A DNA stretch of 64,000 nt from Mesorhizobium loti (GCF_001510895.1 NZ_LPWA01000024.1:62001-126000); one strand, 5' to 3'; shown: positions 19,302-29,012, counted from the stretch's first letter. Numbers and translations: made by a program. The notes: generated by a model from the sequence alone, not told the origin.

Positions 19302-19652
19302 ATGTCGATCTCGATGCGTCCGAGCCAGGCCTTGCGATTGTGGCAGCAGGTGTTGCTGTCGCAGGTGCGCGATGGCGCGCCCGATCTCACCATGCGCCAG
19401 ACGGCGATCCTGCTCACCATCTATCTCGATCCGCCGCCGCATACGGTGCGCGGGCTGGCCGCCAGGCTCAACGTCACCAAGCCGGTCATCACCCGAGCGC
19501 TCGATACGATGGGCGCGCTGAAGCTGGTCTCGCGCCACCGCGACGAGCTCGACAAGCGCAATGTGCTGATCCGGCGCACGGTGGAAGGAGCGCTCTTTGT
19601 CGAGCGCTTCGGCGATGGTATCGTTGACCGGGCGCATGAGCTGCCCATCTAG
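19302..19652 (+). CDS. MarR-family-like transcriptional regulator (short)
   Basis: A 116-residue protein with a winged helix-turn-helix: TMRQTAILLTIYLDPPPHTV, then RGLAARLNVTKPVITRALDT as the recognition helix region, and SRHRDELDKRNVLIRRT as the wing with the Asp-x-Arg pair typical of MarR. It is shorter than most MarR proteins and has only a short C-terminal dimerisation helix. It sits between pepA and an NlpC/P60 gene. Its target and ligand cannot be told from the sequence. The stop runs into a palindromic repeat. Confidence 0.75.
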   Translation: MSISMRPSQALRLWQQVLLSQVRDGAPDLTMRQTAILLTIYLDPPPHTVRGLAARLNVTKPVITRALDTMGALKLVSRHRDELDKRNVLIRRTVEGALFVERFGDGIVDRAHELPI

Positions 19653-19719
19653 AGCATGATCCCGAACCGAAGGACCGCGTCAGCGAAAAGTGGGAACCGG
19701 TTTCGGAAAAGATCATGCT
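19653..19719. repeat. dispersed palindromic repeat (RIME-like), single-hairpin form
   Basis: Inverted arms AGCATGAT (19653-19660) and ATCATGCT (19712-19719) flank the same GTGGGAACCGGTTTCGG core seen in copies A and B. It lies between two plus-strand genes and starts one base after the stop of the MarR-like gene. Confidence 0.75.
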
Positions 19720-19759
19720 CAATCAAAGCTGAGTTACCGATTTTGACCGGATTGCCGAT

Positions 19760-20620
19760 TTGACCGCCAGGGATGCACGCCTTCACGCCTTTCGTTCCGA
19801 TCTCGCCGATGCCAGGCTGAAAGGAGAGGTCGCCGCCGACCGCTTTGTTGCCGGCCGGCCGGCGCGGATCACAACTTCTGTCGCCGACCTGCGCAAGGCG
19901 CCCCGCCCGGACGCCGGCGTGAATACCCAGGTGCTGTTCGGCGACGATGTGCTTGTCTTCGAGTACAAGGAAGGCTGGGCCTGGGTGCAGGCCGAGCGCG
20001 ACGGCTATGTCGGCTATGTCGCCGACAATGTGCTGGGTTCGCGCGAGCAAATCCCCACCCACATCGTCTGCGTGCCGCGCACCTTCCTCTATCCGGGGCC
20101 CGACCTGCGCTTTCCGATCGTTGGACAATTGTCGATGGGCTCGACGGTGACGGTGACAGGTTCCGCAGAGACGCGCGGCACCCACTACGCGCTGCTGCCC
20201 TCCGGCCAGGCGATCATCGCCCGCCATCTGTGGCCGGTCGCGGAATTGGCCGACGACTATGTCACGGTCGCCGAGAGCTTCCTTGGCACGCCCTATCTGT
20301 GGGGCGGCGTCTCCGGCTTCGGCATCGACTGCTCCGGCCTCGTGCAACTGTCGATGCGCATGACCGGCAGGGAGGTGCTGCGCGATTCCGACATGCAGGC
20401 GGCGAGCATCGGTACGCCGTTCCAACCTGGCCCGGATTTTTCCGGACTGCAGCGCGGCGATCTCGTCTTCTGGAAAGGCCATGTCGCGATCATGACCGAC
20501 GCGAAGGACATGATCCACGCCAACGGCCACACCATGCTGGTCTCGCGCGAGGGGTTGAAGGAGGCCGTCGAGCGCATCGGCTATCTCTACGGTGGCCCGA
20601 CGGGGTTCAGGAGGCCGTGA
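19760..20620 (+). CDS. NlpC/P60-family cell-wall hydrolase with SH3-type domain
   Basis: A 286-residue protein predicted to cleave peptidoglycan stem peptides. The N-terminal half has bacterial SH3-like segments (TTSVADLRKAPRPDAG and WAWVQAERDGYVGYVADN). The C-terminal NlpC/P60 domain shows the catalytic Cys in FGIDCSGLVQLSMR, the His in FWKGHVAIMTD and a polar partner in MIHANGHTML. No signal peptide is visible, as is common for this group in rhizobia. The start is TTG 19760: an in-frame TGA at 19730-19732 leaves no upstream ATG or GTG. Confidence 0.88.
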   Translation: MTARDARLHAFRSDLADARLKGEVAADRFVAGRPARITTSVADLRKAPRPDAGVNTQVLFGDDVLVFEYKEGWAWVQAERDGYVGYVADNVLGSREQIPTHIVCVPRTFLYPGPDLRFPIVGQLSMGSTVTVTGSAETRGTHYALLPSGQAIIARHLWPVAELADDYVTVAESFLGTPYLWGGVSGFGIDCSGLVQLSMRMTGREVLRDSDMQAASIGTPFQPGPDFSGLQRGDLVFWKGHVAIMTDAKDMIHANGHTMLVSREGLKEAVERIGYLYGGPTGFRRP

Positions 20621-20625
20621 TCTTT

Positions 20626-20680
20626 CCTTCTCCCCGTTTCACGGGGAGAAGGTGCCCGAAGGGTGGATGAGGGGCGGCGC
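20626..20680. repeat. GC-rich palindromic repeat, CCTTCTCCCCGT family, copy 1
   Basis: A perfect 12-bp inverted repeat CCTTCTCCCCGT / ACGGGGAGAAGG (20626-20637 with 20641-20652) is followed by TGCCCGAAGGGTGGATGAGG and GGCGGCGCG. The same composite unit recurs at 63922-63980. It lies 5 bases after the NlpC/P60 stop. A related imperfect palindrome (CCTCCCCGTGAACGGGGCGAGG, about 20727-20750) follows, filling most of the gap before the helicase. Confidence 0.75.
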
Positions 20681-20818
20681 GAGCCTACGATCGTTGGCGC
20701 TGCCCTTCACCTGCCTGTCGGCATCCCCTCCCCGTGAACGGGGCGAGGACCGCTGTAACGATCCCCTTTTGTTCCGATTTTCCTTGGCGAGCGTGCGCCG
20801 TCGCGCTACCTCTGGCAC

Positions 20819-23337
20819 GTGACAGAGCAGCCGCGCCTCGCCGAACAGAATGCCGCCGTTCTCTTGCCGGAACCATTCGTCAGATGGTTCGGCGCAAAAG
20901 GCTGGTCGCCGCGCGTCCACCAGCTCGAACTGCTGGTGAAGGCTCAAGGCGGACAATCGGTGCTGCTGATCGCGCCGACCGGCGCTGGCAAGACGCTGGC
21001 CGGCTTCCTGCCGTCGCTCACCGAACTCGCTGGGCGGCCACGCCGCAAGCCCGGCGAAGCGCATCGCGGCATCCACACGCTCTACATCTCGCCGCTCAAG
21101 GCGCTGGCCGTCGACATCGAGCGCAATCTCGGCAAGCCGGTCGAGGAGATCGGGCTGCCCGTCACCATCGAGACGCGCACCGGCGACACGCCCTCGCACA
21201 AGCGCCAGCGGCAGAAGCTGGTGCCGCCCGACATCCTGCTCACCACCCCCGAGCAGCTCGCTCTGCTGATCGCCTCAAACGATGCCAAGCGCTTCTTCGA
21301 GGATCTGCGCTATGTCGTGCTCGACGAACTGCATTCGCTCGTCACCTCGAAGCGCGGGCACCTGCTGGCGCTCGGCCTGGCGCGGTTGCGCGCTTTCGTT
21401 CCCAAGCTGCAGACCATAGGCCTGTCGGCAACGGTCGCCGAGCCGGACGAATTGCGGCGCTGGCTGGTTGCACAGAACCCACCCGGTGAAATGGCCGGGC
21501 TGATCACGGTGGCCGGCGGTGCCAAGCCCGATATTTCGATCCTCGACTCGCGCGAGCGCGTGCCGTGGTCGGGGCATTCGGCCCGCTATGCCATCCCCGA
21601 AATCTACGAGGCGATCAAAGAGCACCGCACGACACTTCTTTTCGTCAACACGCGCAGCCAGGCGGAGCTTTTGTTCCAGGAGCTGTGGCGGGCGAACGAG
21701 GATTCTTTGCCGATCGCGCTGCATCATGGCTCGCTCGATGTCGGCCAGCGCCGGCGCGTCGAGAAGGCGATGGCCGACAACGCGTTGCGCGCCATCGTCG
21801 CCACCTCCACGCTCGACCTCGGTATCGACTGGGGCGATGTCGATCTGGTGGTGCATGTCGGCGCGCCGAAGGGCGCCAGCCGGCTCGCGCAGCGCATCGG
21901 CCGCGCCAACCACCGCATGGACGAGCCGTCGAAGGCGATCCTGATTCCCGCCAACCGCTTTGAGGTTCTGGAATGCCGCGCCGCGCTCGATGCCAATTAT
22001 CTCGGCGCGCAGGACACGCCGCCACTGGTCAAGGGCGCGCTCGATGTACTCTCTCAACACGTGCTGGGCGTCGCCTGCGGCGGACCGTTCGATGCCGACC
22101 TTCTGTTCGAGGAGGTGCGGAGCGCCGCTCCCTATGCTGCGCTGGAGCGCGAGACCTTCGAGCGGGTCATCGACTTCGTCGCCACCGGCGGCTATGCGCT
22201 GAAGAACTACGAGCGCTACGCCCGCATCCGCCGCAACAAGGACGGGCTGTGGCGCGTCTCGCATCCGAGCGTCGCCCAGCAATACCGGCTGAATGTCGGC
22301 ACCATCGTCGAGATGCCGGAACTCAATATCCGCTATGTCCGGCAGGGGCGCGGCATGGCCGGCCGCGGCGGGCCGGTGCTCGGCAAGATCGAGGAGTATT
22401 TCGCCGAGACTTTGCGCCCCGGCGACAATTTCCTCTTCGCCGGCAAGGTGCTGCGCTTCGAAGGCATCCGTGAGAACGAATGCGTCGTCTCCAATGGCGC
22501 CGGCGCCAACATCATCGTGCCGTCCTATGCCGGCGGCAATTCCCGCTGTCGACCTATCTCGCCGATCAGGTGCGCGGCATGCTGGCCGACAGCGACCGCT
22601 GGCGGGCTCTACCCGAGCAGGTGGCGGACTGGCTGCGGCTGCAGAAGGAAAAGTCGGTGCTGCCGAAGCGCGGCGACTTGCTTGTCGAGACCTTTCCGCG
22701 CGGTAACCGGCATTACATGGTCGCCTACCCCTTCGAGGGCCGGCTGGCGCACCAGACGCTCGGCATGCTTTTGACGCGCCGGCTGGAGCGCGCGCATGCC
22801 AGGCCGCTCGGCTTCGTCGCCACCGACTATTCGCTCGCCGTGTGGGCGCTGGACGATATGGCGGCGCTGTTCAAGGCAAAGAACCCGTCGCTCGCGGCAC
22901 TTTTCGACGAAGATATGCTGGGCGACGATCTGGAGGCCTGGCTGAACGACAGCTGGATGCTGAAGCGCACCTTCCGCACCTGCGCCGTCATCGCCGGGCT
23001 GATCGAGAAGCGCTATCCCGGCCAGGAAAAGAGCGGTCGCCAGGTAACGGTCTCGGCAGATCTCATCTACGACGTGCTGCGCAGCCATGAACCTGACCAT
23101 ATTTTGCTGCAGGCGACGCGCACCGACGCCTCGGCCGGGCTGCTCGATGTCAGCAGACTTGGCGAGATGCTCTCGCGTGTGCGCGGTCGAATCGTGCATA
23201 AGCATCTCGACCAGATCTCGCCGTTGGCGGTGCCGGTGATGCTGGAGATCGGCAAGGAATCGGTCAATGGCGGCGCCAACGATACGCTTTTGATGGAAGC
23301 CGCCGATCTGGTCGAAGAGGCTATGGGACGAAGTTAG
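20819..23337 (+). CDS. ligase-associated DNA damage response DEXH-box helicase (Lhr-like; frameshifted)
   Basis: An Lhr-core superfamily 2 helicase of about 839 residues. Walker A is APTGAGKTLAG (about 57-67), the DEXH-type box is VLDELHSL, motif III is LSATVAEP, and the helicase C domain contains IVATSTLDLGIDWGDVDLVV and QRIGRANHR. After VPSYAGG the frame shifts by one near 22540 (GGCAA-TTCCCG; one base of a Lys codon lost) and continues FPLSTYLADQVRGMLAD to the stop at 23337. The start is GTG 20819. In other bacteria this helicase is clustered with pdeM, an exonuclease and an ATP-dependent ligase; here only pdeM is present. Confidence 0.9.
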
Positions 23338-23339
23338 AA

Positions 23340-23388
23340 GCAATTCCAGGAAAAGTGTGCAGCGGTTTTCGTCCGGAATTGCGTAAAA
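23340..23388. repeat. dispersed palindromic repeat (AGTGTGCAGCGG variant)
   Basis: Inverted arms GCAATTCC (23340-23347) and GGAATTGC (23375-23382) enclose AGGAAAAGTGTGCAGCGG. It resembles the other intergenic palindromes of the window but has a different core, and sits two bases after the helicase stop. Confidence 0.65.
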
Positions 23389-23407
23389 CAGGGAGAACGG
23401 AGAGGGG

Positions 23408-24124
23408 ATGAATTTTTCGCTGGCGCGCGCAACGCTGATCGCCGAGGCCGACCTTGTTGGCATCGCCGGCGAACGCGCGGTCTGCGATCGGCGCGGCGTG
23501 CTCTACTTCCCCGATCTTCGCCTGCTCGCGGTCTCCGACCTGCATCTCGAAAAGGGCTCGTCCTTCGCCAGGCGGGGCGCGCTGATCCCGCCTTACGACA
23601 CCGGAGCCACCTTGCTCCAGCTGCAGGCGGTGATTGCCGACTATCAGCCGCGCATCGTCGTCAGCCTCGGCGACTCCTTCCACGACGGCGGCGGCGCCGA
23701 GCGCATGCATCAATCCTTCCGCGACCGCCTTGAGACGCTGATGGCCGGCAGAGACTGGTTCTGGGTCGCCGGCAACCACGATCCGGATGCGCCCGCCGAC
23801 TTGCCCGGCGAGACAGTCAGGGAACTCGCCATCGGCACGCTGCTGTTTCGGCACGAACCCTCGAAGGTCCGGGTGGAGGGTGAGATCGCCGGCCATCTGC
23901 ACCCCTGCGCCCGAATCGTGCAGCGCGGACGCTCGGTCAGGCGGCGCTGCTTCGCCGGCGACGGCGGCCGCATGATCATGCCGGCCTTCGGCGCCTATAC
24001 GGGCTCGCTCAACGTGCTCGATCGGGCCTATGCCGGCCTGTTCCGGTTGGAAACGCTTGTCGCCTATATGCTGGGCACCGAGCGCATCTTCGCCATCTCC
24101 GGCTCGATGCTGCGGCCGGGCTGA
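23408..24124 (+). CDS. pdeM: ligase-associated DNA damage response endonuclease PdeM
   Basis: A 238-residue calcineurin-like metallophosphoesterase. Metal-binding motifs occur in order: SDLHLEKGSSF (about 43-53), VSLGDSFHDGGG (about 85-96), VAGNHDPD (about 119-126) and IAGHLHPCARI (about 162-172). The family is found next to the Lhr-like helicase, as here (70 bases downstream, same strand), and takes part in DNA damage processing. A repeat palindrome separates the two genes. Confidence 0.92.
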   Translation: MNFSLARATLIAEADLVGIAGERAVCDRRGVLYFPDLRLLAVSDLHLEKGSSFARRGALIPPYDTGATLLQLQAVIADYQPRIVVSLGDSFHDGGGAERMHQSFRDRLETLMAGRDWFWVAGNHDPDAPADLPGETVRELAIGTLLFRHEPSKVRVEGEIAGHLHPCARIVQRGRSVRRRCFAGDGGRMIMPAFGAYTGSLNVLDRAYAGLFRLETLVAYMLGTERIFAISGSMLRPG

Positions 24125-24127
24125 ACC

Positions 24128-25066
24128 TCACTCCCTGCCATAGTAGAGCGTGACCGTGTGCTTCGCTTCGGCGAAGAACAGCCAGCGTTCGACCAGCATA
24201 CCTGCGAACTGCAAGAGCGTTGCAAGCACTGACACGCCTGCCGTGAAAGGCCATGACAACGCGAAGGCTATAGCAAGCAAGAGAGCCGGGGCGGCAAACG
24301 CCAGCGCTTGCGTGATCCGCCTCAGCTTCGCGCTGTGCTTGCGCGCGATGCGGAATCCCATCTCCTTGAGCAGGTAGTTTTCTTCCGTGTGGGGCCATTC
24401 GATCGACCTCACCGTGCCGCCAGCGAGGCCCGTCGCCGTATTGGCGGTGGTCGGAATCTCCAGCCGGTCGTTGTACCGCCAGGTCGCCAGCTTCCAGGCC
24501 CAGCCGGCAAGCGTGGCAAGCAGGGCACCAGCCAGCATCGCCGTCGAACCCACGGCGAAACCCTGGAGAAGGGCGTTCAGCAGCACGCTGCCTGTCATCC
24601 CTGAGAAAATAAGATAAGCCGGCAAAGTATAGCGGCTGTGCCATTGGGCGATCGGCTTCAGTGAAGCGTAGATCATGCCGGTCGCGCAGACGGTGACGAC
24701 CGCGCCGACCGCTGCCAGCAGCCCGGCAACGGCCACCCAACCGCCGGTGCTGCCAAGCAGTACCCAGCCGATGCCGAACAGCCCGGCCGGAATGAAGGTC
24801 GCGACCGAGGCCACGCCTTCGCGCGACAGCCAGGAGCTGCGCCATTGCGAGAAGGCGCGCCAGGCGCGTTCGGGGCGGCCGAGGTGACCGGTCGAGGAGA
24901 GCAGACCGGCCGCGATCAGGCCGAGCGCAAGCGCCATGCCGGCAAGGCCAAGCCAGAAATCGGGCTGGATGAAACCCAGCCCGCCAAGCACGCCGAGCAG
25001 CGCCAGCAGGCCGTAGCCGGCGCCGGTGGCGGTGGTGAAGAAAACGACGGAAAAGGCGGGGTGCAT
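24128..25066 (-). CDS. soeC: membrane anchor subunit of a SoeC/DmsC-type molybdoenzyme
   Basis: A 312-residue integral membrane protein with about eight hydrophobic helices, in the DmsC/NrfD-like anchor family. The motif STGHLGRPERAWRAFSQW and the following SSWLSREG are characteristic of DmsC. It ties the molybdopterin and iron-sulfur subunits to the inner membrane and exchanges electrons with quinone. It begins 6 bases after soeB. The Soe rather than Dms assignment rests on the Tat-less catalytic subunit and nearby sulfite export gene. Confidence 0.85.
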   Translation of the reverse strand: MHPAFSVVFFTTATGAGYGLLALLGVLGGLGFIQPDFWLGLAGMALALGLIAAGLLSSTGHLGRPERAWRAFSQWRSSWLSREGVASVATFIPAGLFGIGWVLLGSTGGWVAVAGLLAAVGAVVTVCATGMIYASLKPIAQWHSRYTLPAYLIFSGMTGSVLLNALLQGFAVGSTAMLAGALLATLAGWAWKLATWRYNDRLEIPTTANTATGLAGGTVRSIEWPHTEENYLLKEMGFRIARKHSAKLRRITQALAFAAPALLLAIAFALSWPFTAGVSVLATLLQFAGMLVERWLFFAEAKHTVTLYYGRE

Positions 25067-25072
25067 GATCGG

Positions 25073-25807
25073 CTAGTTCGAAAGCATGCGGTCGATCCAG
25101 CCGAGGAACCCACCCTCGGCTCGGATCGGCTCCAGCGCCGGCGCGTTCACTTTTGCTGAGTGCTCGGTATGGGCACGCGGCGGCAGGTATTTGTTGGTCG
25201 GCTTGTAGCCAAGTTCCGGCATCAGGTCGACGCCGCCGCGGTTCGCCACGAGTTGCGAGACGGCGGAGGTGGGATCGCCGAGATCGCCGAAATGCCGGGC
25301 ACTGGTCGGGCACGCGGCGACGCAGGCCGGCACTCGGTCTTCTTCGGCCAGGTTGTCGTTGTAGATGCGATCGACGCAGAGCGTGCATTTCTTCATCACG
25401 CCGACATCCGTGTCGAACTCGCGCGCGCCATAGGGGCAGGCCCAGCTGCACAATTTGCAGCCGATGCATTTATCCTCGTCGACCAGCACGATGCCGTCCG
25501 AGGCGCGCTTGTAGGAGGCGCCGGTCGGGCAGACGGTGACGCAGGCCGGCTGCTCGCAATGCAGGCAGGAGCGCGGGAAGCTCACCGTGCGGCCGCCCAT
25601 CTCGGTCGTGTGCTCATAAGTGTGCACGCGGTTGAACCAGACGCCGTCGACATGCCCGCCATAGGGATCGCGATCGGTCAGCGGCGCCATGTGGCCGCCC
25701 GTGTTCCATTCCTTGCAGGCGGTCACGCAAGCCTGGCAGCCGACGCAGGTGTCGAGGTCTATGACGAGGCCAAGCTTCTTCTCGGTGTAGGCGGGAAGGC
25801 AGGTCAT
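25073..25807 (-). CDS. soeB: iron-sulfur subunit of a SoeB/DmsB-type molybdoenzyme
   Basis: A 244-residue ferredoxin-like electron transfer subunit with four cysteine clusters for [4Fe-4S] centres: CVGCQACVTACKEWN (about 22-36), CLHCEQPACVTVCPTGA (about 82-98), CIGCKLCSWACPYGA (about 114-128) and CTLC with ACVAACPTSA (from about 141). The start at 25807 overlaps the soeA stop as ATGA; longer frames upstream are in the soeA shadow. It passes electrons between the molybdenum subunit and the membrane anchor. Confidence 0.92.
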   Translation of the reverse strand: MTCLPAYTEKKLGLVIDLDTCVGCQACVTACKEWNTGGHMAPLTDRDPYGGHVDGVWFNRVHTYEHTTEMGGRTVSFPRSCLHCEQPACVTVCPTGASYKRASDGIVLVDEDKCIGCKLCSWACPYGAREFDTDVGVMKKCTLCVDRIYNDNLAEEDRVPACVAACPTSARHFGDLGDPTSAVSQLVANRGGVDLMPELGYKPTNKYLPPRAHTEHSAKVNAPALEPIRAEGGFLGWIDRMLSN

Positions 25808-28734
25808 TCGGCGACTTCCCCCTTCATGCGGAACGCTGCGCCGAAGCGAAGCACATCCGGCGACGGCTCGACATTTGGCGGCGGCCGGAAGCGTTCGAAC
25901 TGCGGCTCGGTGAAGCCGGCCTCTTCCGCCGCGCATTTGACGATCCGCACGCGCACGTCGAACCACGCCGCCTGTCCCGTGACCGGATCGGAATTCGAAT
26001 AGCGCTTGCCGCTGGCATCGGCTGTGGTCTGGTCGCCGATGATGTGGTTGAGCAGGAAGCCCCGGTTGCTTTCGGCAGCATCGTCCTTCAGTCCCCAACT
26101 GCCGCGCCGTTTGCCGATCGCGTTCCAGGTCCAGGCCGTGTCGGGGTTCACGCCTTCGATCAGCTTGATCTGCCCCTTCACCCGGCCGTTGACGCTCTCG
26201 ATCCACACCCAGTCGTCGTCCGCGAGGCCGAGCTTGCCGGCCGTCTCCCGGTGCACGAACAGGCGGTTCTGGCTGGTGATCTGCCGCAGCCACGCATTCT
26301 GCGAGCCCCAGGAATGGTACATGTGCATCGGCCGCTGCGTCAGCGCGTGCAGCGGATATTTTTGCAGATCAACGGTCTCGTCCTCGAAGGGCGCGTACCA
26401 GAACGGCAGCGGGTCCATATAGGTCTCGATGCGGCCGCGCTCGGAGTCCGGCGGCTGTGCTTTTCCGTGGCCGCGGGCGGCAAGCCGGAAGCGCTGCATC
26501 GGCTCGGAATAGAGCTGGAAGACGATCGGCTCTGCCTTCTGAATGAAGCCCATCTGCACGGCAAGATCCAGATAGGCACGATTGCCCATCTTGTAGTAGC
26601 GCTGGTCGGCGGAAAAATCGTGGTGCCAAAAACCGCCATTGTCGATGTAGCGCTGCAACTGGTCCGGATTGACCTCGCCCTTGCCGAACGCGTCGCCGTT
26701 CCTGCCGCGCCAGCCGGCGAGCGGACCGATCCCTGGCGTGCGCTCGTGGTTGACGATGTAGTCGGCATAGTCGCGGTATTTCGCCGAGCCGTCCTCGCTG
26801 ACGAAGCCAGGCAGGCCGAGCCGCGCGCCGAGCTCGATCAGCACCGACTGGAACGGCCGCACGTCGCGATCCGGCTGCACCACGGGATGGCGGATGGCAT
26901 CGCCCGGTCCGTCGGCATGGCTGATCGGCCGGTCGAGCAGGCTGATGCAGTCGTGCCGTTCGAGATAGGTGGTGTCGGGCAGCACCAGATCGGCGAACGG
27001 CACCGTCTCGGAATAATAGGCGTCGGAATAGATGATGAAGGGGATCTTGTACGCGCCCGACGGGTCCTTGTCGGTCAGCATACGAAGCGTCTCGACGGTG
27101 TTCATCGAGGAGTTCCACGCCATGTTCGACATGTACATCATCAGCGTGTCGATCGGGTAAGGATCGCCGGCCCAGGCATTCCGGATGACCGAGTGCATCA
27201 GCCCGTGCGCGGCTAAGGGCGCCTCCCAGGAATAGGCCTTGTCGATGCGGGTCGGCGCGCCGGTCTCGTCCACGAGCAGATCGTCGGGCCCGCAGACGAA
27301 GCCGAGCGGCATGCCCTCCAGCGGCGTCATCGGCCGGACATTCCTGCCGCCAGGCTTTGGCCCCGGAGGCGCGCAACGGGGATAGGGCGGCTTGAAGCGA
27401 AAGCCGCCAGGCACGTCCACGGTTCCGAGAAGAACCTGCAGCAGATGGATGGCGCGGCAGGTGTGAAAACCGTTGGAATGGGCCGAGATGCCGCGCATGG
27501 CGTGCATCGAGACGGGTCGCCCCTTGATCGTTTCATGGCGCCGGCCCGCCCAGTCGGTCCAGGCGACCGGCAATTCGATCGTCTCTTCGAAGGCGACATG
27601 CGCCAGCTCCGCCGCGATCCGGCGGATGGTGTCGGCGCCGACCCCGCAGCGCGCGGCGACCGCGTCCGGCGAATAGCTCTCGTCCAGGTAGCGGTCGGCG
27701 ATCAGCTGGAACACCGGCACGCAGCGCCGGCCATTGATCGTGTAGCTGCCGGTCAGCGCTGGTCTGGCATCCGGGTCGGTTGCGTTGACGGGGACTTTCG
27801 CGACCCTGTCCCAGGCCAGCAAGTTGCCGGCATCGTCGCGCGCGAACAGTCCGTCATCGGCGGACCCGGGCTCCTGCACGACAAGCACCGGCGCGTTGGT
27901 GTAGCGCAACAGATAGTCGAGATCGACGCGGCCGGCCTTCAGCAGTTCGTGGACGATGGCGAGCACGAACAATCCGTCCGTGCCGGGCCTAATGCCGATC
28001 CAGTCGTCGGCGATCGCGTTGTAGCCGGTGCGGCACGGATTGACCGAAACCACCTTGGCGCCGCGCGCTTTGAGCTTGCCGAGGCCGATCTTGATCGGGT
28101 TGGAATCATGGTCCTCGGCGACGCCGAACAGCATGAAGTATTTCGTGTTGTCCCAGTCGGGCTCGCCGAACTCCCAGAACGAGCCGCCGATCGTGTAGAG
28201 CCCGCCGGCCGCCATGTTGACCGAGCAGAAGCCGCCATGGGCGGCGAAATTCGGCGTGCCGAACCGGCTCGCCCACCAGCCGGTCAGCGACTGCGACTGG
28301 TCGCGCCCGGTGAAGAAGGCGAGTTTTTTCGGGTCGGTGCGGCGGATCGTCGACAGCCGCTCGGTGGCGATGGCGAATGCCTCGTCCCATTCGACCTCGC
28401 GAAACTCGCCGGAGCCGCGTGGGCCGGTGCGCAGAAGTGGCTTCTTCAGCCGCGCCGGGCTGTAATGCTGCATGATGCCGGCGCTGCCCTTGCCGCAGAT
28501 CACGCCGCGGTTCACCGGGTGGTCCTTGTTGCCGTTGATGTAGCGTACCTTGCCGTCCTTGATGTGGACGTCGATGCCGCAGCGACAGGCGCACATGTAG
28601 CAGGTGGTCTTGGCGATGCGATCGGAGACGCTCGGCGAGGTGTCGACGCCGTCGCCTTCGTTCGGCGCGCATGTATCGGCCAGCGGCCGCTGGGAGGGTG
28701 CGGAGTTGGCGCCGCGCGGCGCACCGCTGCTCAT
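25804..28734 (-). CDS. soeA: molybdopterin oxidoreductase, SoeA-like sulfite dehydrogenase catalytic subunit
   Basis: A 976-residue DMSO-reductase-family protein. There is no twin-arginine signal, so it should face the cytoplasm. The N-terminal [4Fe-4S] site has C45, C48, C52 and C80 (CYMCACRC, then GVICGKGSAG). C170 in HGGFCSVNMAAGG is the likely molybdenum ligand. The C-terminal dinucleotide-binding domain starts near 790 (PLHALTQRPMHMYHSWGSQN). Size and the A-B-C gene order fit SoeABC, which oxidises sulfite to sulfate; a polysulfide/thiosulfate reductase or another substrate cannot be excluded. Overlaps soeB by 4 bases and is preceded by a coupled small ORF. Confidence 0.88.
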   Translation of the reverse strand: MSSGAPRGANSAPSQRPLADTCAPNEGDGVDTSPSVSDRIAKTTCYMCACRCGIDVHIKDGKVRYINGNKDHPVNRGVICGKGSAGIMQHYSPARLKKPLLRTGPRGSGEFREVEWDEAFAIATERLSTIRRTDPKKLAFFTGRDQSQSLTGWWASRFGTPNFAAHGGFCSVNMAAGGLYTIGGSFWEFGEPDWDNTKYFMLFGVAEDHDSNPIKIGLGKLKARGAKVVSVNPCRTGYNAIADDWIGIRPGTDGLFVLAIVHELLKAGRVDLDYLLRYTNAPVLVVQEPGSADDGLFARDDAGNLLAWDRVAKVPVNATDPDARPALTGSYTINGRRCVPVFQLIADRYLDESYSPDAVAARCGVGADTIRRIAAELAHVAFEETIELPVAWTDWAGRRHETIKGRPVSMHAMRGISAHSNGFHTCRAIHLLQVLLGTVDVPGGFRFKPPYPRCAPPGPKPGGRNVRPMTPLEGMPLGFVCGPDDLLVDETGAPTRIDKAYSWEAPLAAHGLMHSVIRNAWAGDPYPIDTLMMYMSNMAWNSSMNTVETLRMLTDKDPSGAYKIPFIIYSDAYYSETVPFADLVLPDTTYLERHDCISLLDRPISHADGPGDAIRHPVVQPDRDVRPFQSVLIELGARLGLPGFVSEDGSAKYRDYADYIVNHERTPGIGPLAGWRGRNGDAFGKGEVNPDQLQRYIDNGGFWHHDFSADQRYYKMGNRAYLDLAVQMGFIQKAEPIVFQLYSEPMQRFRLAARGHGKAQPPDSERGRIETYMDPLPFWYAPFEDETVDLQKYPLHALTQRPMHMYHSWGSQNAWLRQITSQNRLFVHRETAGKLGLADDDWVWIESVNGRVKGQIKLIEGVNPDTAWTWNAIGKRRGSWGLKDDAAESNRGFLLNHIIGDQTTADASGKRYSNSDPVTGQAAWFDVRVRIVKCAAEEAGFTEPQFERFRPPPNVEPSPDVLRFGAAFRMKGEVAE

Positions 28735-28889
28735 GACCCGCGAGCGCTCTTACCGCCCGCCATCCTGGCTTTCGTCTTCGGCCCCGGTCCGCGCATGTAG
28801 TGAAGCTCGGGGTGGTAGCGCTCGCCGGCGAGCTGCCGCCTTAGCCGGCGGGTCCAGTGCGCGAAAAGGGATTTGAAGCGCCCGATCAT
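28731..28889 (-). CDS. small basic protein coupled to soeA (hypothetical)
   Basis: A 52-residue candidate gene, not recognised as a known family. It starts MIGRFKSLFAHWTRRLRRQL and is rich in Arg and Lys. Support comes from an AAGG site six bases before the ATG, a stop that overlaps the soeA start as ATGA, and its place as the first gene of the operon. The Lys/Arg content and the segment GERYHPELHYMRGPGPKTKA suggest a soluble nucleic-acid- or protein-binding peptide, perhaps a maturation partner; no function is claimed. Confidence 0.5.
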   Translation of the reverse strand: MIGRFKSLFAHWTRRLRRQLAGERYHPELHYMRGPGPKTKARMAGGKSARGS

Positions 28890-29012
28890 TTCCAACCTTG
28901 GCTGTAGCGCAGCCAATTTTTTCCAAGCTTTGGCAAAAACTTAGAACAAAGCAATTGATCTGTCTAACAAGCGGCACTTGTAATTCCGATCGGTTTTGCT
29001 TCTTAGTTGGCC
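28890..29012. promoter_or_regulatory. divergent promoter region between the soe operon and its LysR gene
   Basis: This 123-base AT-rich gap separates the minus-strand soe unit from the plus-strand LysR gene, the usual layout for a LysR protein acting on a divergent operon. An operator is expected here, but no single T-N11-A motif stands out enough to call. Confidence 0.4.

Noticed and set aside
19302..19652. MarR-like gene considered truncated by the repeat at its end
   Set aside because: The stop codon precedes the repeat by one base and the winged-helix domain is complete; a short form is possible without damage.
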